Both the position numbers and the translations under genes were made by a program. A stretch of 64,000 bases of DNA from Phlyctochytrium arcticum (taxonomy: Eukaryota; Chytridiomycota; Chytridiomycetes; Chytridiales; Chytridiaceae), in assembly GCA_025602905.1 (NCBI GenBank), contig JAHLKI010000002.1, forward strand, positions 1,364,001-1,428,000. Reading direction: 5' to 3'. Of the stretch, positions 23,040-34,762 are shown piece by piece. Under the pieces are notes generated by a model that did not search any database, had not been told where the DNA came from, and saw only the letters and a list, made by a program, of their open reading frames with translations. Position 1 is the stretch's first letter. Every line of letters starts with the position of its first letter.

Positions 23040-25587
23040 GAAGTGTGGACATTTTGGGTTCTTATACTTACGGGCCATCAGGCTTTTGTTACTGGTGGTG
23101 GTACTGTTATCCCAGCTGGCACACAATATATAGGCTGCAGCGAATGGAAGCAAGGAGAAACCCACAGGTACATGACCATCAAGCCGATCCACAAGGTGGA
23201 CTACCTACAGCGTCTGATTGACGAGACGGACCTACCCCCGACGGATGAAACTCCCAAAAATGGTGAAGTTTGCGATCCCAACAACCAATGCCCAACTGTC
23301 CTCCCCACCTCTTCACGTCAAAAATCTTGCTGTAAGTCACCTACCTCACGCCGCTTTATCACTTGAGAATGTCAGCTCACAATTAGTGGCAGTTGAACTT
23401 CATAAAGTCAATGGAGAGTATGTCAAAGGGCCGATTGAATCAAAGGCGTGTAACGTCAAATTCATCAAAATTACCCCCAAAGACCTTACTGATTGCCCTT
23501 ATGTGATGGTGGTTTCAACCGGAGTGCACAACCACCCGCCGACACCGCCATTGACTATTCCAACCTACGTTTGGACATAGAAGAGGCTCTTAGAGGCGTA
23601 GAGAGTGGCACGCTGCAAGCTCGCCAGCACATCGGACGGAAATTTCTACAGACTTTATTCAGGTGAGGCGACAAAATGCAACTTGGAGTGATGGAGGAAT
23701 TGACCAGGAATTAGCCGAGTTCCCCAGGCAATCGCAGCGGATTGGCATGCAAGTCTCGATAGTTTGACTGCCGTCCGACGTCTTTCCGCGGCGGAACACC
23801 GCAGGCGTGATCCGTTCGGTACAGCGATTATCGGAGTCATGGCTGAGTTCAGCAAGCACCAAAAATTGAGTGACGACGCCTGCTACATTCGTAAACTTGG
23901 TTAGTAGACGCAATTGCATCTTGTACAGTCCATGTATTATCTTCTGATTGTTTTCAAGACTTTACCACAAACAGCAACGCCATCATCATTTGCGGGACAA
24001 AGAAGCAAGTTCAGGCACTTCAAACCACCGAGGAAGTTCAGATCGACATGACTTTTAAAGGTATCCTTCGCGACGACTTCCATGATCTTGCCAAACCGTG
24101 TGTAACCACTTACCTACGCAATTTCAAAGGCATACGTGGTGAATTTAATGAGTGGGAAATCGCAATGTTGGAACCGGGAGTGCTGGTGAATCCGTCGGGT
24201 GAGCAGGGGGTTTTAATGTTATGACATGTCGGTATGCTCTTACAAATTATTTCCCCAAGTCCTGGCCTGTGTCAGAGTCTTTACCGATGGACACGATTCA
24301 GAGATGTACCGCCAGGTTGTCGAGATGGTAGACGCGGTGTTTCCCAGAGACACCGGATCCCGTTTGCTGTTCACTCACATCCACGGAGACTCCCAACCTG
24401 CTATTGGTGTTGTAGTTGCAGATTTGGATGGCGGCCAATACAAGGGCTTGGCCCTTTATCTGGAACAGCTCAGGGCAGATACGACAAAGATGGACTGGAA
24501 AGACCATCTTTTGCATATCTTCAAGTCATGCCAAGTGCATTTGAAAAGGTAAATTTCACTGCTAAATGTCCGGCAATTGAATTAACTGTTGTTTCAGAAA
24601 CGTCCTGAAAAATGCAAACGGCGAGAAGTGTAAAAATCTTCGGCTATTGATGGAGTCCATCTGCACCCGTCACGACGCCAACGACCCTAAAACCATTAAC
24701 CTTCTTTTTGACCATATCATTGCCAAAGGTTCTGAAAGTGGCCTGGAGTTGACACACTGGGTTGAATTATACAAGAAGCCTTACATACTGGGTTCCTTAA
24801 ACCCAGCGTACTCAAAGATTCCATTGGACATTTGGAACCGAACAAGGCATTGTGATCAAACTCGCGCTACCGCCTGGACGATATTCTGATGGCCATTCAG
24901 TGATTCCAGCAATGCCATTGAGGGCCTCCATGCTGATACAAATCGTGACTTGAAAAATGCGACCCTCTTGCATTGCATCAGGTCTCGCCACTGCGTAGAT
25001 GGAAGCAGTTAGAGGTCGGGGACGACACTGGAGTCAATTACAAGCCCCAAAAAAGCCCCGTTCAGGCTGTCAAGGAACACCATCAGGTTCAGGCTCGCAA
25101 AAAGGCTCGTGCTCCCGCCAAACCCACTACCACCACCGCTGACACTGACAGTGACACTGACAGTGACACTGCCTCTGCCTCTGCCTCTGCCTCTGCCTCT
25201 GCCTCTGCCTCTGCCTCTGCCTCTGCCTCTGCCTCTGCCTCTGCCTCTGCCTCTGCCACTGCCACTGCCACGGCCACGGCCACGGCCACTGCCACTGCCA
25301 AGGCGAAGACCAAAGCCAAAGCCCCTGCCAAACCCCGCACGACCAAATCGAAGAAGGGAAAGGAGGTGGTGCGTGCGAGCTCTCCCGAGATGACCCTCAC
25401 CGCTGGTTCCAGCTCCGCACCCCCCAAGCGTGGCCTCACCGAGAAAGATGCGCAAATCGCGGCGGCCAGAGAAGAAACCCGCCAAATGGAGCTTGATTTG
25501 GCTCTAGAAGAAGAAAGGGAAAAGCAGCGCCAAATCAAGGAAAAAATGGACGCTATCAGGAACAGGAAGAAAGCTGCCCATAATTGA
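23040..25587 (+). pseudogene. MULE4, second MULE-like transposase, Ala/Ser-repeat tail
   Basis: The N-terminal zinc region reads IGCSEWKQGETHRYMTIKP, then CNVKFIKITPKDL, then CPYVMVVSTGVHNHPP. The core (from 24226) contains VFTDGHDSEMYRQVVEMVD and THIHGDSQPAIGVVVADLDG, then QYKGLALYLEQL, a QVHLKR helix, and SNAIEGLHADTNRD, which carries the likely catalytic Glu. This arrangement is that of a MULE-like family I recall as common in mushroom-forming fungi. Breaks occur at a stop near 23365, a frame change near 24890 and others. The C-terminal part (24973-25587) has an Asp/Thr/Ser, then Ala/Ser and Ala/Thr repeat, a basic SKKGKE patch and a charged helix. Intron-exon structure is only partly resolved. 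Confidence 0.65.
25160..25305 (+). repeat. GCCTCT/GCCACT hexamer microsatellite inside MULE4 tail
   Basis: About thirteen GCCTCT units run from 25171, followed by GCCACT/GCCACG units. In frame they give (Ala-Ser)n then (Ala-Thr)n. Preceding GACACTGACAGT units give Asp-Thr/Ser runs. The other five frames stay open too, which explains the overlapping frames seen here. Confidence 0.9.
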
Positions 25588-26429
25588 AATAGTTGCCTTT
25601 ATTTATTTACTAAATCTCTCACTTTGTCGCGTTCTCTCTTACAGTTACTGGCTGCATGAGGCATCCTGATATCAGCCATAGGAGCTAATCCGTCCCGCGG
25701 TTAGTGCATATCAACTTCCGTGGTCTGGATAGGTATTGCGTTTTTGCATGAGAAGAGTAGGTCCTTGGGACAACTCTTGCAAAGATCGCTGAGTTGACGG
25801 TCAGATGCTGCAATCATGTCGTTACCAAGCGCCGACGAGTCGAGGGACAACTATGACAAGGAACCTGTGTTCTCACCGCTACTGTATGGCTGCAAAGGTT
25901 TCAGCATAGCACACACTGGCTATTGGATCAGTCGGCCGGCGAAGGAGGTTTTGGATGTTGCAACATCTTTGAGGCTTGGTCCACCACTTGGATAGGTACA
26001 GGAAGTCATAGGTAGTTTTTTGTTGCGGCTTGAAGGTAGGGAAGGTAGGTTTGTAGAAGTAGAGTGTTGCTAGAATATCTGTAATCGTTAGAAATTATTG
26101 CTGTTTCAATGCTATTTTGGCTGAATATATACGACCTTTGAGAAACATTGCTCCGTTGCAAATATACACTTTCCGTCCTTGATGCATATTGGAACTTAGT
26201 GAGTTACTCCAGCAAACGAAAGCGAGGTCCCTCCCAAATTGGGGCTCAGCGTCTTGAAAGAAAAATGGAGACGCCCCGATTACAAACACGGAATTGGGAA
26301 ACAAAAATTTGAGGGAAAGACACTTTGGTGTACCTGTGGGGGATGGTGGAGCGAGACGCCACGGATTTCATTCTCTTTTTGCAAAGATGTTTAGGCTGTT
26401 ATTTTCCTGGAATCGATATATTGAAGGTT
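25588..26429. other. no gene seen
   Basis: The 3' flank of MULE4 runs up to the tandem repeat. I see no coding sequence, and no inverted-repeat end that would close a separate element. Confidence 0.35.
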
Positions 26430-26890
26430 TCAAATTTGGGAATTTTTTGAGTCAAGTCTGCTCTTCCCCTCCGACGCTGGGCCAGGACGGCGGGGGATAA
26501 CAATTTTCCGCCTAAACACTCAAATAGCAGGCGAATATATCTCACGGCGTTAGTGTTAACGTATTTTCCTCATAATCTTTTTGGAAAGGAAGCATTCTCT
26601 CATGTGGAAAGATTTTTTTAATTCAAGTCTGCTTTTCCCCTCCGGCGCTGGGCCAGTGCGGCAGGTGATGTTTGTCTTTATTTTCCGCTCTGACACTAAA
26701 GTGGCAGGCGAACGCCGAACACATTTTACCGCGGTATATAGTGTTAGCGTACTCTTTGCGGAATCTTTTTCAAAAGCACACTTTCCCTTATGTGTAAGAG
26801 CTTTTTTGAGTCAAGTCTGCTTTTCCCCTCCGACGCTTGGCCAGCGCGCCGCGAGATGTTTTGATTCTTTTGAAGCTCTTATATTGAGGC
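26430..26890. repeat. tandem repeat, unit about 185 bp, two and a half to three copies
   Basis: The block 'caagtctgctnttcccctccg.cgct.ggccag' occurs near 26453, 26626 and 26811. Between copies, similar AT-rich segments recur, with 'ttttccgc', 'gcaggcgaa', 'gttagtgttaacg'/'gttagcgta' and 'aatctttttc'. Copies are about 70-75% alike by eye. The array lies upstream of the coiled-coil gene and could include its promoter. Confidence 0.6.
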
Positions 26891-27001
26891 ACGAATGACG
26901 AACGTTGAAGAATATTCCGTGCCTGTACTTGCTTGTATCACTCTCATGGTGAACTATATTCTCCTTTTTCAATGCATCAAGATTGCTTGCCCGTGAAGAC
27001 T

Positions 27002-27031
27002 GCCCCCCCGCCCCCCCCCCCCTCCCCCCCA
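27002..27031 (+). repeat. poly-C tract
   Basis: A run of about 28 bases is almost entirely C, interrupted by one G and one T. The complementary strand could form G-quadruplexes. Similar tracts occur at 4489-4503 (G), 43430-43440 (C) and 52078-52180 (C and G). Confidence 0.85.
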
Positions 27032-27335
27032 TGTCCGCGGCCTCCTCCTGGATATAAATAAAAATTCTTTTTTCACGGATGCTAATACTACATTCAGCAT
27101 AGAGTTATGTTTCATTCTGAACAAAGTGCTTTTTTGTGGGTGCTTCGTTTGTACGGGTTCAAATTGGATTCGTATTCGGCAAGGGCGTCTATGGGCGTCA
27201 GCGTCAGACACTGTAATAACGAAAGCCAGTACTCAGTGGCACAGATTTTTTTTTGCGTGGGGTATTCCATCTCGAATTGCTTCAGAGGAAATAGCTGACC
27301 CGGACTGGTTCATTATCTTGTCAACATTCAATTCG

Positions 27336-28907
27336 ATGAGTTCGCGAGAAAATAGACTCAGAGGACGCGTTGCAAAACATCAGAGCGAGGATCGCTTTGT
27401 GCTTTTGAGTGCAGAAAAGGAGTCTTTACAGGAGGAGGTCGAGGTAAATCTTCAGAAGCTGATTGGGTGCACTTTGACTCACATCACGACTTTTCTGGCA
27501 GGGGTTGACAGCCCAGGTGCAAGATCCGGAGGATAAGCTGAAGGCTCAGGAGCTGATATTTGATGAAAGACTCTGGAAAATAAAGGATACAGCGACTAAA
27601 GTAAGTTATTTTCCCTCTATGTCCCATTGGATAGCACCTGACAAGATTCGAAAAGCAAATTGAACGTCTGGTATTGAGCAACAATAATTTGAACAAAGAA
27701 GTACAGTAGTTGCGTTGGAGCACTCGGAGATGGACCTGGAGATCAAGGTGCAGCGTCTTGAGAAGGAGCTCAAAGTATGGGAAGAGAAGGATCTGGATGA
27801 GGGCGGCGCCGGGAGTGCGAGTGAGGAAAGGCGGGAATCGGCGGCCAAGGGTGGGAAAAGTGCGGACAACGAGAAACGTGATGGTGAGGGGAAGGGTAGT
27901 GACGAGGAAAGCAATGAGGAGATTCAAGACCGGGGCAGTGAGGAAGAGGAGGGGTGTGAGGGGGGCGAAGTTTTTGCGCAGCAAGATGAGGATGATCATG
28001 GGGAATGATCTTAGCAAACGGCATGAAAAAGAAGAGAAAAAGGTTACTCTTGTCAAAAGAAGATCTCCTCGAACACGCAACGTTCTGCGTGGAGACGACA
28101 GAGATTTGAAACCGCTCCAAGAGATTGAAGTTGTTAACGTAGAGGAGTTTACCGCCCTTGTACATAATTATCTGGTAAGCCCGAAGATATCATCAAAGGC
28201 AGAACGAGTTTTTTCCTGACTTTGCTATATTCCAGACCAGTACGCCACTTCAGATGAACCCACGCGCCACTAAAAGACATAAAAAAATTTTAGACGCCAT
28301 CCAGAAAGCAATACCAGATGCGGATACCAGTGTGGTAAAACTGCTCGCCCAAGGAGTGGGCTCTGCTTTCATGGCTGAGAATGCAGAAAATGCCGCGTTC
28401 CTGACCCTGCTCCAGCAAGTTTTCGCAGCCGCCAGCGCAGCCGTATCTTTCAGGCAACTGGCCTCACTATGCTGCGATAAGTACGTTGCGGACAGGCGAC
28501 GCAAACTTGGCAAAGATATTGGACCAACAGAGCTGGCAGCATTAATCCAGCAGCCAGGACTCAAATCAGTGGTTTTCAGGAGGATGAAAGAGGCCAATGA
28601 CACAGCATGCAACGCGCTTGGAAAAAGCAACGTTCATCCTGAGAAGAACTTCGTCAAGTGTGTCGGCGTTGGGCAGTTCATTATCGATTTGGTTGATATG
28701 ATTGGTCCAGGGGTGGCCTTTAGGTTTTTTCGGGAAAGCAACCTGTCATACTCCTCCTTACAAACAATGACGACTGGAAAGGCCAGAAATCTTTATGTGG
28801 CTAGGCTGCAAAAGGATCCCCATCGCCAAACATGCAGAGATGTGTATTCCTCTTCGCATGCAGCGGAGGCTACAGAGAAAGCTTGGAAAGATTTGGGGTT
28901 TAAATAA
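27336..28907 (+). CDS. unknown coiled-coil protein gene with helical C-terminal domain
   Basis: The start MSSRENRLRGRVAKHQSEDR (27336) is followed by an intron (27444-27500, acceptor tggcag), then GLTAQVQDPEDKLKAQEL, then a second intron with acceptor cgaaaag near 27656. A coiled-coil (LEIKVQRLEKELKVWEEKD) leads into a long acidic Glu/Gly/Ser stretch. A frame change near 27990 leads to a basic segment (RHEKEEKKVTLVKRRSPRTR). An intron at about 28172-28236 gives the last exon, 217 residues of helical sequence (VVKLLAQGVGSAFMAENAEN ... EATEKAWKDLGFK) and a TAA at 28905-28907. The frame change may be a lesion or an unrecognised intron. No family recognised. It lies inside the 17.1-kb block, so it may be transposon cargo. 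Confidence 0.5.
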
Positions 28908-29441
28908 CTGCATTCCATGTCTTTTTCCAAAGCAGTTGAAAGTTTTGGAGCTATAGCCTTGCGAGACACGGATTGACGAGGTAGGCGTGCGACTCTGACA
29001 ATTCTATTCCGCCATCATAATAACGTTTCCCCAACTAGCAGCCTCTGTTCTTAAGTTCTTTATTTTGGAAATTTGCTACATCTCTTACTTTTATTTCATG
29101 CTTATCATGTTAACTCAGTGTTTAATCGCATCAATTTTTATTCCCCAAAATATTCTTAAGAAGCTCAGCTTCGCCATTCCACCATAAGGACGGATTGCAT
29201 ATTGCGGAAGGTCTACCATCCCATTCTTTGCCCCTTTCCTTCGCGTTTACTTGGTGCAGTTACTTACTTGCCCCATTAGAAAATTGGGACAATTCTTTGC
29301 ACCGCTTGTTGATCAAAGTTGAGCTTAAAAGATCACCTCCATCTCTCTAACCAATTGAAAACATATCTATGATCACAGATGGGTCGTTGACTAGACGTTA
29401 TATGTTGTGCGTTTCTCTCCAAAGAACCGTAGGTCTGATGG
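28908..29441. other. no gene seen
   Basis: An AT-rich 3' flank precedes the copia insertion. The last five bases (29437-29441, gatgg) are the target duplication of the copia element. Confidence 0.45.
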
Positions 29442-29818
29442 TGTTAACCTAACCTACTGCGCATTGGTCAGGCTCGGATGACCATCGCCAAACGGTCAAG
29501 TTTCAGATCTGATACCATCAGTCGCGTCTAAGCAGATAGCTTTGTCTTGTATATATTAGCTCCCATTCTACCCCATATCATCTCACATTGTTTAGTATAT
29601 TAGCGGCAGTCATAGGACATGGTCCTAGGACTAGCTCCCGCATCACATTGTCACATTATGTTTCATAGTTATATTCCACCAGGATTCCTCTGACTTTGGT
29701 CTGTCAAAGCAGGGAACTGGGAGGGTTTTACAAACAATATAAAAGCAGAGGCCCGAGGGACAATCCCCCCTCGGTAGCGCTCATCATATGCACACAAAAC
29801 AGTTCTAACCTGTCAATA
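29442..29818 (+). repeat. copia 5' LTR
   Basis: It begins TGTTAACC and ends GTCAATA, and is 99.5% identical to 34381-34757. A TATA-like 'caatataaaagc' at about 29735-29746 probably belongs to the LTR promoter. Confidence 0.95.
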
Positions 29819-29906
29819 GGTTATGAGCCCTGCACCGCACCCTGCCTACAACGCCTCAAATCCATCTTCTTCTATCCTTGCCCACCTTCTTCCCTGAACC
29901 TACAAC

Positions 29907-32900
29907 ATGCACACTCGAGGTGCTGCCAAGAAAGCCGCTGAGGCTGGTCTCCCTTCACAGCTGGAAGGATCAGACATCAACACAGCAATCAGCAGTCAAC
30001 CTGGCAACAGTTCAGCCAAGGGCAAGAACCCCATTCAAGAAGAAGATCCTCCTGCGGAAAACACACCCCGAAATCTGGAACAGGACCAGATTTTCCACAC
30101 CCCTCTGAAGAGGGATACTTTCGACGGCGGTTTTGCCATGAGAACCGAAGAGCCTCCCGTCACCACAATGAACGACCTTCAGCACATGTTGTTAGCCCAA
30201 AACAACGTGATCAACGACCTCAAATCTCAACTGACCAGCATCAACGCCCTTCCCGCCTATGGATCTCCGCGTCGCCAACAACGAGATCCCACCCACCCTG
30301 GTCGCAACGAGGTCGACACCGAAATTGATAATGACGCAAGAAGTCAAGCGGAATCTGTTGTAGCCAGCAACAGAATCATGGAGTCCCATATCAAGCAGTA
30401 CCGTAGTCTTATCCCCAAGTTCAACGGCACATTCGGCGAGACACAAAAGCTTTTTGAGTTTTTCAAGGCAGTCGACAACTATTACAACAAAGTCAACCTA
30501 CCCGATGAAGAAGAAGTCCATTTTGCCACCACACATTTTGTCGGGTACGCACGAACATTTTGGGATTCCCACGAGAGCAAGTATTCAAGTTGGCACCCCT
30601 CGCGCATTCAAACCTGGAAGGATTTGAAGCGTGCCTTGATCCAGGAATTGACACCACCCAATCACGAAGAAGAAATTCGCTGCCAAATCTTAAATCTTCC
30701 CAAGACCAAGAATGTGACGGAGTACACAAACAAGTTCATGCAATTACATCTTCAAGTGCCTGACATGACAGAAAAAGAGTCCATTTTCCTGTTCAAATAT
30801 CGATTGGATGATCGTGTGAAAGACCTTATCGCCACAAACGAAATCAACGGGAGGACACTTGCTTCAATTCGAAGTGCAGCACTACGGGTCAGTGCTGGAC
30901 CCTCCAAGAATGTCACTGAAGAGGCTCTGACGGTGCAAACTCCAACAAGCTCGGGCTCCAACACCAAGGCACCTCTCAGCAACAAAAAATCGACCAAGAA
31001 ACATGGGAAATCAAACCGGACATATCCACCATGTCCAGTTTGCGACAAAAATGGCCATTCAGCATTCAAGTGCCCGGACCTTCCTGATCTCAAGAAGAAC
31101 AAGAAAGCGCTGGCGGCCGTAGCTACGATTGGGGACCACAACGAAAATTTTCTGATCGACTCTGGGGCATCTCAACATATGGTCCGCTCCGAGTCCGCAA
31201 TCAGCAATTACGAGCAACTTGACTCATCGGTGAGCTTGGGCGACGGCTCTCAAATTCAAGTCAAAGGGAAGGGTCGCGTCTCGGTCAACGAAACATCTCT
31301 GGTTCTGGAATCGGCATTGCATGTTCCAAGACTTCAGCACAACCTATTGTCAGTGGCGGCGCTGGCAGATGACGGCAAGGATGTCGTCTTCAGCAAAAGT
31401 GGGGATGTGTACGTATGTGATGGCGACGACTTCGTTTCCAACGCGGCAGACGTAGCCTGTGCGACCGGCACTCGTATAGGCGATCAGTTCTACTTGGGCA
31501 AAACAGGATATTCCGCACCGGATGTTACTGCGTACAAGGCAACACAGCAACCCTCGGATCTGGAGCGACTACGTCTTTGGCATCACCGACTCGGTCACCT
31601 CAACAAGTACGACTTTTCCAAGATTCCAAAGGTGGCTACTGGTGTCGACGACGAACTGACTTCGGCTATTGAAGTCTTGCAACAAGATCGGTTGTGTTAT
31701 GGTTGTTCGGTGGGAAAGTCGCATCGGAAACCTTTTGGGCAGGCAACCCGAAGGGCTACCAAACCACTCGAACTCGTACACCCTGATCTCTGCGGACCCC
31801 AGCGAATTCCATCCACCACTGGTTCCTTGTACGCCATCACTTTTGTTGACAATTTTTCACGGATGTCCTGGCTTTACTTTCGAGCCAAGAAAAGCGACGC
31901 GTTTGAATGCTTCAAACTATTCAAAGCAAAGGTCGAGAAAGCATCGGGACACCAAATCAAGACTCTACGCACGGATGGCGGCACCGAATACCTCGGACAA
32001 TTCAAGGAGTACCTGCAAGAGCACGGCATCACCCATGAGAAAACCATGCCTTATACACCTCAACAAAATGGCGTCGCAGAACGGTTGAATCGTACTATAT
32101 TTGACATGGTGCGAGCGTTCATTCCCTCGTATGAGATCCCTTTTCAACTTTGGGCCAGCCTCGCTCTCACTGCCAACTATCTTCGGAATCGCCGCCCCAC
32201 CGCTGCCAACAAGGGTCAGACTCCGTACGAGCTCTGGTTCGGCACCAAACCGGACCTCAGCGACCTCCGCGCCATATGGTCCGATGCCTATGTCCACAAT
32301 CTGCCTGTCGATGGGAAGCTGTCGGCGCGTAGTACCAAATGCAAGTTCATCGGATATTGCGAGGACCGCAAGGGTTATCGGTTTTGGGATCCCGTCCGCA
32401 AGACACTTCGACACAGTCGTGACGCCTATTTCGACGAAAACGTTCCTTTGGCCACTCACAGCGACGGACCAACTGCCATCGAAATTCACCAAGAAGATAT
32501 CTCTGACGACGAGTATCCCATCGAGCGTATTCTGGATGAACGCCTGCTTGATGGATCTCTTGACGACAAGGAGTACTTGGTGCGATGGAAAGGTTGCGAC
32601 GCTATTGATGATTCTTGGGTCCCCGTCTCTGAAGTTTTGGGGGAGCATCTCGACCAATGGGAAGCTCAATCTTCGGAATCAGAATACACTGCCTATGTCA
32701 TCTCCGCCCCGGAACCCAATACCATCCAAGCCGCCCTTCGTAGTCCTGAACGACATCTCTGGCAAGCAGCAATTGATTCGGAGCTCCAGTCCCTTCAAGA
32801 CAACGACACCTGGACCTGGGTCAACTTGCAAGATATTCCCCAAGGCCGTCGGCTTGTCGGCAGCCGATGGGTGTTCAAGCGCAAGATCGGCCAGGATGGC

Positions 32901-34320
32901 TCCATTTCTCGATACAAGGCTCGTCTCGTTGCGCAAGGTTTCACCCAACAGCCCGGTGTTGACTTCAATGAAACGTTCGCTCCCGTCGCCAAATTCACCT
33001 CTCTTCGCCTCTTACTCGCTATTGCCGCTGCTCGCAACTTCACCGTCCATCAGATGGACGTCAAAACGGCTTTCCTGAACGGGACCATCGACGAAGAGAT
33101 ATACATGCGAGCACCTCCAGGAACCTCGGATCGACGCAAAGCTTGTCGTCTACGCAAATCCATTTACGGCCTCAAACAAAGTCCACGCATTTGGAATCAG
33201 GAACTTGATCGGTATCTGTCTTCTCAGGATTTTCAACGACTCGACTCCGACCAAGCTGTCTACCGCCGTTTGTCCAATCAATCCATCATCGCCGTTTATG
33301 TTGACGACTTGTTTATTTTCACTTCTTCCTTGGCACTCCTGGCACCCATCAAGACCGGCCTCTCCAAAGCATTCGAAATGAGATCTTTCTTACGCCCTCG
33401 GCATTCGCATTTCTCGGGACATCACCGCCGGCACCCTTGCACTGGATCAAACTGAGTATGCCCGCAGCGTTCTGGATCGTTTCGGTTTCCTCGATTGCCA
33501 TTCGGTTACGACTCCGCTGGATCCCTCTGTTCATTTTCTGGCGGCCACCGACGACGCTGTCCTGGATCCGAAAGGCACCGAACTTTATCAGCAAATCCTA
33601 GGCAGCCTTATGTACTTGTCCGTTGCAACTCGCCCGGATCTCAGTGTTGCCATCAGTATTTTGTCCCAGTTCAGTGCCAAACCGTCCGCTCTCCACCGTT
33701 CGGCTGCTCAACGTGTCCTTCAGTATCTCAAGGGAACCCTCAAGACTCAGCTGGTGTATGGTTCCGTTTCCCTCGCTGCACCCACCACTGTTATTGGCTA
33801 CAGCGATGCCAACTGGGGGGGAGATCTCAACACCCGCAAGTCTACCACCGGCTACGTCTTTCTTCTCAACGGCGGGGCCATTGCCTGGAGCAGCAAGCGC
33901 CAACCAACTGTTGCCCTCTCCTCAACCGAAGCCGAATACATGGCTGCCACCGCTGCAACGAAGGAGGCTATTTGGCTACGCGCACTTCTTCGTGAACTTG
34001 ACCTTCTCGACTCCAACGGCCCCACAACAATTTTCGAAGACAATCAAGGTTGCGTTGCCCTTTCCCGAAACCCTGTTCACCACGCCAGGACGAAGCACAT
34101 CGATATTCAGCATCACTTCGTTCGGGAACAAGTTGCACTCGGCACTATCGTTCTGGAGTACCTCCCTACGGACCAAATGATCGCCGACTCTCTCACCAAG
34201 CCGATCCCTCGACCTCGACTTACGCAACACGCAACACAAATGGGATTACGGTTCAGCCCGGCACAGTCATCGTCCAACCCAACATCTTCCGCGCCTCCGG
34301 CACCTTCCGCCCATCTCTGA
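29907..34320 (+). pseudogene. copia gag-pol polyprotein with internal chromodomain, one deletion
   Basis: One frame runs from 29907 to 33455 (1182 residues) and the remainder from about 33391 to 34320. Order: gag (about 150-340) that looks like a Ty3-type gag; CCHC knuckle CPVCDKNGHSAFKCP (376); protease DSGASQHM (418); integrase HHRLGHLNKYDF...CYGCSVGK (559) with VDNFSRMSWLYF, DGGTEYLGQF and a Glu in VAERLNRT; a chromodomain (about 870-919: YPIERILDERLLDGS, then EYLVRWKGCDAIDDSWVP); reverse transcriptase with YVDD (1133); RNase H with SDANWGGD and ALSSTEAEYMA. At 33381-33390 only 10 nt separate FEM and YALGI where about 21 are expected. An ~11-nt deletion has destroyed the frame. The start ATG lies 88 bp after the LTR. 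Confidence 0.92.
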
Positions 34321-34380
34321 CTTGGCTTCAACTCCGACTTCGATATCCACCATCATCCCCGCATCTTCGGTATGGGAGGG

Positions 34381-34757
34381 TGTTAACCTTACCTACTGCG
34401 CATTGGTCAGGCTCAGATGACCATCGCCAAACGGTCAAGTTTCAGATCTGATACCATCAGTCGCGTCTAAGCAGATAGCTTTGTCTTGTATATATTAGCT
34501 CCCATTCTACCCCATATCATCTCACATTGTTTAGTATATTAGCGGCAGTCATAGGACATGGTCCTAGGACTAGCTCCCGCATCACATTGTCACATTATGT
34601 TTCATAGTTATATTCCACCAGGATTCCTCTGACTTTGGTCTGTCAAAGCAGGGAACTGGGAGGGTTTTACAAACAATATAAAAGCAGAGGCCCGAGGGAC
34701 AATCCCCCCTCGGTAGCGCTCATCATATGCACACAAAACAGTTCTAACCTGTCAATA
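34381..34757 (+). repeat. copia 3' LTR
   Basis: Matches 29442-29818 with two differences. It is followed by the second GATGG copy. Confidence 0.95.
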
Positions 34758-34762
34758 GATGG

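Larger units (their letters stand above)
29442..34757 (+). mobile_element. young Ty1/copia LTR retrotransposon (5316 bp)
   Basis: Two 377-bp LTRs differ at only two positions (a/t near the start, g/a about 36 bp in) and are flanked by the 5-bp duplication GATGG (29437-29441 and 34758-34762). A primer-binding-site-like GGTTATGAGCCC follows the 5' LTR at 29819. A purine tract (tatgggaggg) precedes the 3' LTR. The gene order protease, integrase, reverse transcriptase, RNase H defines Ty1/copia. It lies inside the 17.1-kb block and is therefore younger than it. Confidence 0.95.

Noticed and set aside
25009..25538. Gly/Arg-rich and Ala/Glu/Val-rich open frames on the minus strand
   Set aside because: They are produced by the hexamer repeat, which is open in all frames.
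33370..33460. Programmed frameshift between the two parts of copia pol
   Set aside because: No slippery sequence is visible, and conserved residues between FEM and YALGI are missing, so a deletion explains it better.
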